Below, in pieces: positions 25,247 to 33,856 of a stretch of 64,000 bases of DNA. Below the pieces are notes generated by a model. The model did no database searches. It was given only the letters and a program-made list of their open reading frames with translations, and had not been told where the DNA came from. The first letter of the stretch is position 1, and each line of letters begins with the position of its first letter. Location of the stretch: assembly GCF_003990645.1 (NCBI RefSeq), contig NZ_RYZK01000002.1:620001-684000 (forward strand). Reading direction: 5' to 3'. Both the position numbers and the translations under genes were made by a program. The stretch is from Shimia sediminis (GTDB lineage: Bacteria > Pseudomonadota > Alphaproteobacteria > Rhodobacterales > Rhodobacteraceae).

Positions 25247-25972
25247 ATGAGACTTTACCATTGTCTGTCGATTATCGTTGTTCTTTCAGCCTGTGATCGT
25301 ACCGATCACCTGGGCAAGCCCCCAAGCTTCACCCCAACGATGAACAGCACCGAACACTATGCGATGATGAATCCGCCCTTACCACAAGTGGCGCATCGAC
25401 CAACCGCAACGGAAAACTCGTCCTTGTGGAGCCGAAACCGCGAATCCCTTCTGGGGGATCGACGCGCCCTCCAGAGGGGGGATATCATGACCATCGTCAT
25501 TGAAATCGACGAAGAAGCAGAGATTTCCAACGCAACCTCTCGTGGTCGCAGCGGGTCCGAGAAAATGGGTGCCTCACAACTCTTTGGTCTGCCGCAACGA
25601 TTGAACGAACGACTTCCGGATGGTGCCACCTCAGATCAAATGGTCGCCGTTGACAGCAGTAGCCAAAGCCGTGGCGATGGCTCTGTCAGCCGCAGCGAAA
25701 AACTGACGCTCAGGGTTGCAGCAACCGTTGTAGACGTGCTGCCAAATGGCATCCTGTCGATAGAGGGATCTCAGGAATTGCGCGTGAACTTCGAAATGCG
25801 CGAACTTCTGGTTTCCGGATTTGTGCGCCCAGAAGACATCTCACGCCAGAATGAAATCACATATGACAAAATCGCCTCTGCGCGGGTCTCATATGGTGGC
25901 CGTGGCCAGATAACTGATGTCCAGCAACCGCGTTACGGGCAGCAAATCCTGGACATGGTCTTGCCGTTCTAA
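25247..25972 (+). CDS. flgH: L-ring lipoprotein FlgH
   Basis: A 241-residue outer-membrane lipoprotein that forms the flagellar L ring. A lipobox VLSAC gives an acylated Cys at about residue 16. Conserved FlgH stretches are SLWSRNRESLLGDRRALQRGDIMTIVIEIDE and the C-terminal YDKIASARVSYGGRGQITDVQQPRYGQQILD. FlgI, its P-ring partner, is encoded about 14 kb away behind flgL. Confidence 0.95.
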   Translation: MRLYHCLSIIVVLSACDRTDHLGKPPSFTPTMNSTEHYAMMNPPLPQVAHRPTATENSSLWSRNRESLLGDRRALQRGDIMTIVIEIDEEAEISNATSRGRSGSEKMGASQLFGLPQRLNERLPDGATSDQMVAVDSSSQSRGDGSVSRSEKLTLRVAATVVDVLPNGILSIEGSQELRVNFEMRELLVSGFVRPEDISRQNEITYDKIASARVSYGGRGQITDVQQPRYGQQILDMVLPF

Positions 25973-25984
25973 GGATCGCAGAAA

Positions 25985-26458
25985 ATGCGAAAACTCTTAC
26001 CAATATTGATGCTTCTGATCGGCCTTGGCGCCGGGGCGGGCGCGGGGATTTTCCTGCGACCTGCCCCCTTCCCTTCTGAAGACTCAATGCCACAAAAGAC
26101 CGATCCTTCGGCCAAGAAAGCTGGCGAGACTTCCGGGCATGAGTTCGTCAAACTCAACAACCAATTTGTGGTGCCGATCATCAAGAACGACAAAGTTGCG
26201 TCAATGGTTCTCGTATCCCTCAGCCTCGAGGTATTGGCGGGTTACAAAGAGGCCGTCTTTTCAAAAGAGCCGAAACTACGCGACGCTTTGTTACAAGCCA
26301 TGTTCGATCACGCAAACATCGGCGGTTTCGATGGCGCGTTCACTCAATCCGGCAATCTGGATTTGTTGAAGAAATCTTTGTTTGAAACGGCGAGGCTGTC
26401 GCTCGGGGACAAACTGATCGAAGTCCTGATAATTGACATTGCACGACAAGAAATCTAG
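25985..26458 (+). CDS. FliL-like basal-body-associated protein (second paralogue)
   Basis: A 157-residue single-pass inner-membrane protein: an N-terminal anchor (LLPILMLLIGLGAGAGAGIFL), a short linker and a periplasmic domain with FVVPIIKNDKVASMVLVSLSLEV and a C-terminal DKLIEVLIIDIARQEI resembling FliL. It differs from the other FliL in the window. FliL proteins surround the stator and tune torque; a paralogue at the end of the rod/ring operon may have a separate task. Its stop overlaps the convergent FliJ candidate by four bases. Confidence 0.7.
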   Translation: MRKLLPILMLLIGLGAGAGAGIFLRPAPFPSEDSMPQKTDPSAKKAGETSGHEFVKLNNQFVVPIIKNDKVASMVLVSLSLEVLAGYKEAVFSKEPKLRDALLQAMFDHANIGGFDGAFTQSGNLDLLKKSLFETARLSLGDKLIEVLIIDIARQEI

Positions 26459-26877
26459 CGACTTCTGGATTTCAGAATGTGAAGCGTTTCTAACGTCCGT
26501 AACTCCAAAACGCCCCTGCGCCGACGTGCGTTTTCTTGTTGTTTCTGGGAAACCGTGTCTATGGCTGCGGACTTGCCACCCTTTTCGCGGAAAACGCTTT
26601 CAGATTCGGACTTTTTGGCAAGCACTTTGGCAAGCTGGGTGTTCAGCCTTTCACGTGACAAAGAAACCCAACGGTACCAAGCAATATCCCCACCAAAGGA
26701 TTTTAGTCCGACGTCCGAGTGAAGCTGTCTGCGAGACTCTCTTTCTTGCGAATCGAGATCGCGAAGCATCGTACGCAAGCGGTTCTCTTCCGCAATGATT
26801 TGGCGAAACCGCATTTGCGCTGACAGGAAATCTGCTTCCATCGCTTTTGAAAGACGAACTAATTCCCGGCGTTGCAT
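26455..26877 (-). CDS. Small coiled-coil protein, FliJ candidate
   Basis: A 140-residue, strongly charged, all-helical protein without signal or membrane segment (LVRLSKAMEADFLSAQMRFRQIIAEENRLRTML, then ARRRRGVLELRTLETLHILKSR). Size, coiled-coil nature and place as the last gene after flhA, fliR and flhB match FliJ, the export-gate stalk that works with FliI and FliH. No other fliJ is present in the window. Sequence identity to FliJ is not obvious by eye, so the assignment is inference. Confidence 0.5.
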   Translation of the reverse strand: MQRRELVRLSKAMEADFLSAQMRFRQIIAEENRLRTMLRDLDSQERESRRQLHSDVGLKSFGGDIAWYRWVSLSRERLNTQLAKVLAKKSESESVFREKGGKSAAIDTVSQKQQENARRRRGVLELRTLETLHILKSRSR

Positions 26878-27960
26878 CTACTTACGCGCTTTCTTGCGAA
26901 GCGAATCTGCAAAGCGGATGGCCGCGGCGACTGCCTTGTATTGCTCTGGTGCGATCTCTTCACCAATCTCAACAGTAGCAAAAAGCGCCCGGGCAGTCGG
27001 GGGGTCGCTGTGAATTGGAACCGAAGACTTGTCTGCAAGCTCTCGGATTTGCATGGCCACGTGATCTACACCTTTTGCAACGCAAACAGGCGCTGTTCCC
27101 TGGTCGCGGCTCCATTTCAGGGCGACCGCGAAATGGGTTGGGTTGACGATTACCACGTCGGCACTTGGAACTGCTCCCATCATTTGAGACATCGCAATTT
27201 GCTGCGCCTTTTGTCGGCGTTGTTGTTTCATCTGGGGATCACCTTCGGAGTCCTTGGTTTCGTCCACCAACTCTTTGTGGGTCATCATTTGTTGCCTGCG
27301 AAACTCAAACCACTGCCACATGTAGTCGACCGCCGCGATTACAGACGCGATCAAAACCACAATCCCCAAGAACTGCAGCGCCAAAATGCCAAGCACTCCT
27401 GCGACCTGCATGGGCCCTGTACCGACCGAAGCCAAAATATTCTCAAGTCTTGCGTTCAGAAAGAGCGCCAGGCACACCGAGTAAATCAAAAGCTTGAAAA
27501 AGCTCTTTGCGAACTCAAACAACCCAGATCGCCCGAATTTGTTTTTTGCGTTGGACACGGGACTGAGGCGCGAGGCTTTCATCTCGAGTTTACTGGGCGC
27601 AAAAACAAAGGCGCGTTGGGCAAACAGGGACAGAAGCACCGCCGCGGCTGGTGCCAGAAACCAAACTGCCGAGGCCATGACGACGGACAGGATGGTTCCG
27701 CCCATCAAGTTTGAGGGGTGCCCTGAAAACAGCTCGTCAGAAAGCGCTGGTGCCTGGTCCAACAGAACCACAAGCGGCTCGCCCAACCTGATCACTGGCG
27801 CTCCGGCTGAAAAACTCAGGATCAATAAAAGGCCCGCATAGGATGCGGCCACCGATACGTCGGCAGACTTGGCGATCTGGCCTTTTTTACGCGCCTGTTC
27901 GAGTTTTCTGGGTGTTGGCTCGTGGGACTTTTCAGTGTCCTGGCCCTGCTCTTGTGCCAT
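26878..27960 (-). CDS. flhB: Flagellar export switch protein FlhB
   Basis: A 360-residue inner-membrane protein with four transmembrane helices and a cytoplasmic domain that sets substrate specificity. The autocleavage site NPTH is at residues 273-276 (VVIVNPTHFAVALKW). The N-terminus EKSHEPTPRKLEQARKKGQIAKSADV is diagnostic. The ATG at 27960 overlaps the fliR stop; the longer frame upstream is read-through. Confidence 0.96.
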   Translation of the reverse strand: MAQEQGQDTEKSHEPTPRKLEQARKKGQIAKSADVSVAASYAGLLLILSFSAGAPVIRLGEPLVVLLDQAPALSDELFSGHPSNLMGGTILSVVMASAVWFLAPAAAVLLSLFAQRAFVFAPSKLEMKASRLSPVSNAKNKFGRSGLFEFAKSFFKLLIYSVCLALFLNARLENILASVGTGPMQVAGVLGILALQFLGIVVLIASVIAAVDYMWQWFEFRRQQMMTHKELVDETKDSEGDPQMKQQRRQKAQQIAMSQMMGAVPSADVVIVNPTHFAVALKWSRDQGTAPVCVAKGVDHVAMQIRELADKSSVPIHSDPPTARALFATVEIGEEIAPEQYKAVAAAIRFADSLRKKARK

Positions 27961-28736
27961 CACCGTCCCTCCGAAAAGGGATAGTCCAAATGCATATGGA
28001 GCGCCTCGAGCCACAAAGACAAAATGATGGGAAACGACAACAACAATAAAACCAATCCGGCCGCGGTGATCACAGGCGCGCCGACAAAGGCAACCATCAG
28101 CTGCGGCATCGCACGGTTTATGACCCCAAGGGTGAGATTGTAGAGAACCGAGGCAATCACAAACGGTGCAGCCAGCTGAAAGGCCAGAGCGAAAGCTTGG
28201 GAAACCTGTACGGTGCCCCATTGTCCGATGATCGAAGCAGAGGGAAATTGCCCCGCAGGAAGGATGTCATATGACGACACGAGAAACACCGTCGCGCGCA
28301 CGTGCAGGCCTGTTGTCACTGCCAGTGCCAAACCGGCGAGCACAAGAACCTGACCCAGGGCCGGCATCGGATCCGCGCTTGCGCCACCCAAAAGTTGCGA
28401 AAGAGACGTTGCTTGTGCCGCAATTGCGCCAGCCGTCTGTAGCGCCATCACCAAGATCCTGAGACCCAGCCCCAGCAGGACCCCATTTAGCAACTCGGCC
28501 GTCGCGCCCACTGCTACACTGGACAGATTGGAAAAATCTATGTTGGGCTGACCTGCTGCTGGAAAAACAACCAGAGACAATGCAACCGCGACTGCCAGCC
28601 GTACGCGCATTGGCACCGTCTGTTCTCCAAATGCGGGCAGAAACGACACCAGACCCGAGACCCGGAGAAACACTGCAAACCATTGCCACCAAAGCGAAAC
28701 GCTAGAGTCCAAGAGCGTTTCAACAGCCTGGATCAT
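27960..28736 (-). CDS. fliR: Flagellar export membrane protein FliR
   Basis: A 258-residue polytopic inner-membrane protein with about six helices, part of the FliPQR export gate. Typical segments are FLRVSGLVSFLPAFGEQTVPMRVRLAVAVALSL and LLNGVLLGLGLRILVMALQTAGAIAAQATSLS. It overlaps flhA by four bases and flhB by one, consistent with coupled translation. Confidence 0.95.
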   Translation of the reverse strand: MIQAVETLLDSSVSLWWQWFAVFLRVSGLVSFLPAFGEQTVPMRVRLAVAVALSLVVFPAAGQPNIDFSNLSSVAVGATAELLNGVLLGLGLRILVMALQTAGAIAAQATSLSQLLGGASADPMPALGQVLVLAGLALAVTTGLHVRATVFLVSSYDILPAGQFPSASIIGQWGTVQVSQAFALAFQLAAPFVIASVLYNLTLGVINRAMPQLMVAFVGAPVITAAGLVLLLLSFPIILSLWLEALHMHLDYPFSEGR

Positions 28737-30817
28737 GCCGCCACCACCCCAACAAGTGCCGGGCGCGCTTCTAAACCGATCTCTTCGAAGCTAAGGACCG
28801 GGTTGGTAATGCCTTTGGCATTCAGGACTGTCCTGAGAAATCTTCTGCGCCGCGTCGACGTTACCAGGGCGGGAAAGACGCCCTGATCTCCTGCTTCTCG
28901 CATCCGGTCCGCTATGGACCCGGCCAGCTGACCAAAGACGTCCGGAGGCAAGGCAACATCAAGTCCGCCCTTGTCAGCGTCCAACTGATAGGTAGAAAAC
29001 GTTTCTTCCCATTCCGGAGCGAGCTGGACCAACGGAATAGTCCCGTCGTCTCGACGCATTCCAGACACCAACTGAAACCCTAGGCGCTGCCTGACGTGCT
29101 CGCAAATGCCTTCTGCGGACAACTGGCTTTGGCGGCCTTCCACAATTGCCTCGAGTATCAGGGGAAGATTTCGGATAGAGACCTGCTCTTCCAGAAGGAG
29201 CCTAAGAACGCGATGCAATAACTCTGTAGGCACTTTGTCCGGGATAAGCTCGTCGAGCATTCGCCGGTTGGCCTCGGATTTGTTTGCATCGCTGAGATTG
29301 GTCATTTCGTCCATCAGCCGCCGCAAAGCTTTTAGGTTCAACAAGCGCCCAAGATTGCGTTTGATCGTTTCCAACAGATGCGTTGCCAGCACTTCGGTTG
29401 CCGTCACGGTTGTGACCCCGGACAGAGCTGCCTGATCCTGATGCTCTTTCGCGATCCAGCGCGCCGGGGCGCCATAGACGGGCTCATTCACATCTTTGCC
29501 CGGAGGCAAGTCAGGCGTGTTGCCCGATGGAACAAGGGCCAAAACCTGATTTGCTCTCAGCTGCGCTCGTTCGGTTTCAACACCTTGCACTTTTACAATG
29601 TATGTTTCTGGCTGCAGGGCCGGATTGTCTGTCAGCCTGATCTCTGGCAACACCACGCCAAAAGTTGTGGCAATGTGCGTGCGCATGTTGGCAATGCGCG
29701 CTTCCAGCCCTGCGCCCGGATCAAGAACCATATTGACCAGATCGGTTGAAAACTCGACGTGAATTTCATCCAGATCCAGAACGTCTCCGATGCGGGATTC
29801 CGGCAGAGACATGTCTTCTGCATGTTCCTGCAGCGTGTCGTCCGCCAAGGGTGTACGCCCCGCCATGAACGCCACCCCACCCAAAGCAGCACCCCCTAGC
29901 AAAAAGGGCCAGAATGGCAAACCGGGCACCAGCGCAAAAAGCCCCATCAAGACCGCGACGGTCGCAAGCGCACCAGGGTGCCCCCCCAATTGAGAAGCCA
30001 GGGCCAGATCGGTTGACCCCTGCGCGCCACCGCGTGCCAGTAACAACGCAGAAGCGATCGAGATAATGACGGCCGGAATTTGCGTGACCAACCCATCCCC
30101 AACCGTCAAAATTGCATAAGTTTCAAACGCTTGGCCCGCGGGCATTCCGTGAACGACGATGCCCATGATCAACCCCATGACCAAGTTCATCATGGTAATC
30201 AAGAGGCCTGCTACGGCGTCCCCCTTCACGAACTTTGACGCCCCGTCCAATGAGCCGAAAAAGGTTGTTTCAAGCTGCTCGGTTTCCCGTCTTGCTTTGG
30301 CTTCGGCGTGATCGATTGCACCCGCAGACATATCGCTGTCAATCGCCAGTTGTTTGCCTGGCATGCCATCCAGTGCAAACCTGGCGCTGACCTCGGCCAT
30401 GCGCGCCGCACCTTTGGTGATCACCATGAAGTTCACGATCAGAAGCACGCCAAAAACCACCAGCCCCAAAAATACGCTGCCTCCCATGACGAAGCTGGCA
30501 AATCCTTCGATGACATTGCCCGCCGCGTGAGTACCCGTGTGCCCTTGGCCAATGATCAGTTTGGTAGATGAAACATTAAGCGACAGCCGGAGCATCAGGG
30601 ACGCCAGAAGGACTGTTGGAAAGGCTGAAAAGTCCAGCGGGCGCTCGATGAACAGAATCACTGTGAAAATCAGAATTGCCAGGGCAAACGATCCCGCAAG
30701 ACCCACATCTAAAACCCAGGATGGCATGGGCAAGATCATCATCACGATGATCGCCATGAGAGCCAGAGCCAGCAGGATTGTTGGCGAAAACAATGAGCGT
30801 ATGCCAGCCAAGTTCAC
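28733..30817 (-). CDS. flhA: Flagellar export gate protein FlhA
   Basis: A 694-residue export-gate protein. About eight transmembrane helices cover roughly the first 320 residues, with the conserved FHIPEP-family loop (FVMGGSVFLGLVVFGVLLIVNFMVITKGAARMAEVSARFALDGMPGKQLAID), followed by a cytoplasmic domain that forms the nonameric ring. It starts with GTG inside the preceding transglycosylase gene. Length is normal for the family. Confidence 0.96.
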   Translation of the reverse strand: MNLAGIRSLFSPTILLALALMAIIVMMILPMPSWVLDVGLAGSFALAILIFTVILFIERPLDFSAFPTVLLASLMLRLSLNVSSTKLIIGQGHTGTHAAGNVIEGFASFVMGGSVFLGLVVFGVLLIVNFMVITKGAARMAEVSARFALDGMPGKQLAIDSDMSAGAIDHAEAKARRETEQLETTFFGSLDGASKFVKGDAVAGLLITMMNLVMGLIMGIVVHGMPAGQAFETYAILTVGDGLVTQIPAVIISIASALLLARGGAQGSTDLALASQLGGHPGALATVAVLMGLFALVPGLPFWPFLLGGAALGGVAFMAGRTPLADDTLQEHAEDMSLPESRIGDVLDLDEIHVEFSTDLVNMVLDPGAGLEARIANMRTHIATTFGVVLPEIRLTDNPALQPETYIVKVQGVETERAQLRANQVLALVPSGNTPDLPPGKDVNEPVYGAPARWIAKEHQDQAALSGVTTVTATEVLATHLLETIKRNLGRLLNLKALRRLMDEMTNLSDANKSEANRRMLDELIPDKVPTELLHRVLRLLLEEQVSIRNLPLILEAIVEGRQSQLSAEGICEHVRQRLGFQLVSGMRRDDGTIPLVQLAPEWEETFSTYQLDADKGGLDVALPPDVFGQLAGSIADRMREAGDQGVFPALVTSTRRRRFLRTVLNAKGITNPVLSFEEIGLEARPALVGVVAA

Positions 30818-31581
30818 GACCTGTCTCCGACTGTGAACCAGAGGCCCCCCGCAGATCGTTCTTTGACAGGAACCAGCGAACCAAGTGTCGATGTTTTAGT
30901 GGCGCGCTGCGTTAACAGCGGGAAACTGTTTTGCTTTGCGCGGGACGGTCCATGCTGTTGGGTGGGAGTGGACAGGCTTGATGGCGACTTGCCATCCAGC
31001 GAGGCATAGATGCGTTCATACCGGGCCTGGTACTTCTCGGCAAACTCGGGTGTTCGCGAATGAAAGGCGGCAACTGCCTCTGACCAATTTCCGAACTCGG
31101 AATAGAGTGTTTGAAGGAACGAAGCAGCGTAATCAGCGTTTGCCTGTGGGTCGAGCATTGACTCAAGAGAGGTAAACTTTTGCCCGTGCCACTTGTAGTT
31201 GATTTGGAAGCATCCCAGGTCAAAGCTACGTTTGCCAAGCTTGTACTGTTGATAGGCAAATGCTTGCGATTCGTCGCGTGTTGCAAACCAGCGTCCCTGA
31301 CCTTCAACATTCACCGTCCATGGCCAAGGCTGCAGTTTTCCTGCCCTGTTGCGACCGGTCTCCGTTCTCGTGAGCGCCCAAAGAACATCAGCAGGAATGC
31401 CCCAACGCATCGAGGCAGTTTGCGCTGCCAAATCACATTCATTTTCTGGAGCAATCTCAGCATTTGACGAGGTACAGGCCAGAGCCAGAAGTGCCCAAAA
31501 TGCCGAAAAGAGATAACCGCCGTTTCTGGTCGGAGTCTTCCGTCGGACACTTCGTGCGCCGCGTATCAAGTATCGGATCAT
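30814..31581 (-). CDS. SLT-type lytic transglycosylase in the flagellar operon (SltF-like)
   Basis: A 255-residue exported protein: a basic N-terminus, a hydrophobic stretch at about 22-38, then a lysozyme-like SLT domain. The likely catalytic Glu is residue 74 in LTRTETGRN, followed by SFDLGCFQINYKWHG and ADYAASFLQTLYSEFGNWSEAVAAFHS. Position between motor and export-gate genes suggests it opens peptidoglycan for the rod, the role shown for SltF in Rhodobacter sphaeroides and done by the FlgJ C-terminus in enterics. ATG 31581 is preferred over a TTG ten codons upstream. Overlaps flhA by four bases. Confidence 0.82.
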   Translation of the reverse strand: MIRYLIRGARSVRRKTPTRNGGYLFSAFWALLALACTSSNAEIAPENECDLAAQTASMRWGIPADVLWALTRTETGRNRAGKLQPWPWTVNVEGQGRWFATRDESQAFAYQQYKLGKRSFDLGCFQINYKWHGQKFTSLESMLDPQANADYAASFLQTLYSEFGNWSEAVAAFHSRTPEFAEKYQARYERIYASLDGKSPSSLSTPTQQHGPSRAKQNSFPLLTQRATKTSTLGSLVPVKERSAGGLWFTVGDRS

Positions 31582-31648
31582 GAACAAGCTTTCTGCTTTG
31601 CTTCTGTTCAAGTCCTACGCGGCATTCGTTGAGATTTGGTAATCTTGG

Positions 31649-33856
31649 TTAGTGCAGATCTTTGAAGTCACCCACTGGATGCTTGGCAAGGAGATCCCCT
31701 GCCAGATTTCGAAGCGCGACACTCTCCGCCAGAAGCGTTTGATGACGGGCAAGAACCTGTTCTTCCTTTGAGGTCTTATCAGTCGACTCCGGGGAGTTTG
31801 AAAGCCGCAAACGCGCTACTTTTCGGTAGGACTCGTCTGCAGACGCCGCCAGCGTCTGCCAATCCCCGGCCAGCCAAGCCATGCGTTCAGCATCCTGGTT
31901 CGATCCGGCATCAAGATAAGCACTCGCCGCCTCATTCACGTCTCCACTTAGGGCCAAAGCGCGCGCGCGCAGAGCTTGTACATCCGCACCCTTTAATCCC
32001 AGCAACTCAGCTTGTGCGCGTTTTGGCAGGCCATTTTCCAGAGCCAAACGCGCACGAAGAATTCTTGTTTCAGGGCTTATGATATCGGCTCCAGATGCCA
32101 TGCTATTCTTGGCCAAGTCTACAAATCCAGCGTTCAAAAGCCTCTCGGCCATCGCGAATTGAAGATCCGGCGGCAAACTGGAGGAAAGATCGTGTAGAAC
32201 GGTGGCTCGGACCACCTCAAAATCATCGTTGGCCTGAAGTAAAACACTAACCAGCTCATTTCGCACCATTGCTGCCTGTTCCGCACCATCGCGCGATTTG
32301 ATTTCATTTACCTGAGCGAAACCAACGTCAAAATCACCCGAAAGAACGCGGGCCAAGGCGCTGGCACGGCGAAGATCCGGGCCATAGGCTGTTCGGCGAT
32401 GTTCGACGGCGTAGGCAGTCACAAGAGAAACAAGATCTTCGGACGGCACCAAGGACTGATCAAAGTGCAAGTCGACCAATTCGGTTAGGGCTTGCGGAGA
32501 CGCTGCGGATCCGTCGGTCAAAACCGACACCAGAACCTCTTTTGCAGAGGTGAATTCCTTCTGATCGATCTCGACTTTCGCACGCGCCAAAGAGGTGGCG
32601 GATTCCGGGTCTATTGTAATTCGATCAACGGCCGCCAGGGCCTGCTTGGCAGCGTTCGCACGATCCGCGTCAACCAATCTCTCTGCGAGGACAGGCCCCA
32701 GTTCACGTCTGAGATGATCCGGAAGACCACCCAACAGGCGAAGCGCAAGCCCGATCTCTGGCTCTGTCAGGGTGTCACGTGCTCCACTCAGGACACCCCA
32801 GAACGTATGCCAATCGGAACACCCACGCTGGGTTTCAAACAGGGCCTGCGCCGGAAGAGGGTTGCCTTCCATCAGATGAGAAAGTCTCTTCAATGCCTTC
32901 ACTTCGTCATCTTCAGGAACCAAACGCAAGACATCTCGTGCTTCTGCGCCAAACGTCAGAAAGGTGTAGGTTCGTGCCAGTTCGATTGCTGATGGCGTGT
33001 CGATTTCATCGAACTCTCCCATTAAACTGCGCCGTAACCCGCTAACCCGCGCAAGGGCTGGCCCCGCGTTCGCCCAATCATCCAGCGACACAATCTGATT
33101 CGCGATACAGTGGCTTTGTGATCGCGCCTCAAGCCCCTGCAGGTCCTCCTTGAGCATTTCATCAAGGCCGCTTGCAGTATGTAGCTCTAGGTTCTTGGGC
33201 AGAGATTGCGGATCAGTTTCTGTCGTTTCGGCATCATGCGAACCGCCCACGCCATCAACATCTGGATATGAAGGCTCAGAAGTTGCGGTTGACTGCTTTT
33301 TTTGCGGGATCGCCTGTTCAAGCTGAGCCTCCAATTTTGCAGCCATAACGTCATTATCCGGTCGCCGTTCAAAATGAGGCTCAAACGCTGTGTAGGCTTT
33401 CTGCAGGTCTTCCCTAACGGCATCTTTCACCCGCAAGGTTGTAATCTCCGCCATTTCCGCAATGGCAGGATCCCTGGCGTCACCCGCCAGGTCTGGGTCT
33501 TGTTGAACTGGGTCCAGAATATCAACAACGACCGATCTTTCTGCAAACTTGAACGCGCGGGTTGTGCAGTCGCAGTTCAACTCCATGATCAGGCCAGTGG
33601 GTTCTATTCGAAGCGCACGCAATCTGGTGCGTGGGATTCGTTCAAAGACAGTGGAAATGTCGAATGTCAGGTCCTCACCCGTGATTCGAAGTTTGGGTGC
33701 ATTTTCGGACGATGACATCTCCCACTCTGTTGTGGCTGCGGGTAGCGTTAAGACCAGGCGCGTAAACGTCGCGTGCTCACCCGACCGGACGGGCACTATG
33801 TCCGCCAGCAGGGCTGCGGGACAAAGGACAAGACAGATAATCAGGAGTCGAACCAT
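31649..33856 (-). CDS. Large periplasmic helical-repeat protein of the flagellar operon, function unknown
   Basis: A 735-residue protein with a clear signal peptide (VRLLIICLVLCPAALLADIV). Residues ~20-110 look like a beta-rich domain (TRLVLTLPAATTEWEMSS, LRITGEDLTFDISTVF) and hold a CDC motif; an acidic linker follows, and from about 250 to the end the sequence is alpha-helical with TPR-like repetition (ALARARVEID-like and GLPKRAQAELLGLKGADVQALRARALAL). I do not recognise the family. It overlaps the motA stop by one base and precedes the transglycosylase, so a periplasmic role at the stator or rod, perhaps like MotC of Sinorhizobium or MotF of Rhodobacter, is suggested by context only. Confidence 0.8.
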   Translation of the reverse strand: MVRLLIICLVLCPAALLADIVPVRSGEHATFTRLVLTLPAATTEWEMSSSENAPKLRITGEDLTFDISTVFERIPRTRLRALRIEPTGLIMELNCDCTTRAFKFAERSVVVDILDPVQQDPDLAGDARDPAIAEMAEITTLRVKDAVREDLQKAYTAFEPHFERRPDNDVMAAKLEAQLEQAIPQKKQSTATSEPSYPDVDGVGGSHDAETTETDPQSLPKNLELHTASGLDEMLKEDLQGLEARSQSHCIANQIVSLDDWANAGPALARVSGLRRSLMGEFDEIDTPSAIELARTYTFLTFGAEARDVLRLVPEDDEVKALKRLSHLMEGNPLPAQALFETQRGCSDWHTFWGVLSGARDTLTEPEIGLALRLLGGLPDHLRRELGPVLAERLVDADRANAAKQALAAVDRITIDPESATSLARAKVEIDQKEFTSAKEVLVSVLTDGSAASPQALTELVDLHFDQSLVPSEDLVSLVTAYAVEHRRTAYGPDLRRASALARVLSGDFDVGFAQVNEIKSRDGAEQAAMVRNELVSVLLQANDDFEVVRATVLHDLSSSLPPDLQFAMAERLLNAGFVDLAKNSMASGADIISPETRILRARLALENGLPKRAQAELLGLKGADVQALRARALALSGDVNEAASAYLDAGSNQDAERMAWLAGDWQTLAASADESYRKVARLRLSNSPESTDKTSKEEQVLARHQTLLAESVALRNLAGDLLAKHPVGDFKDLH

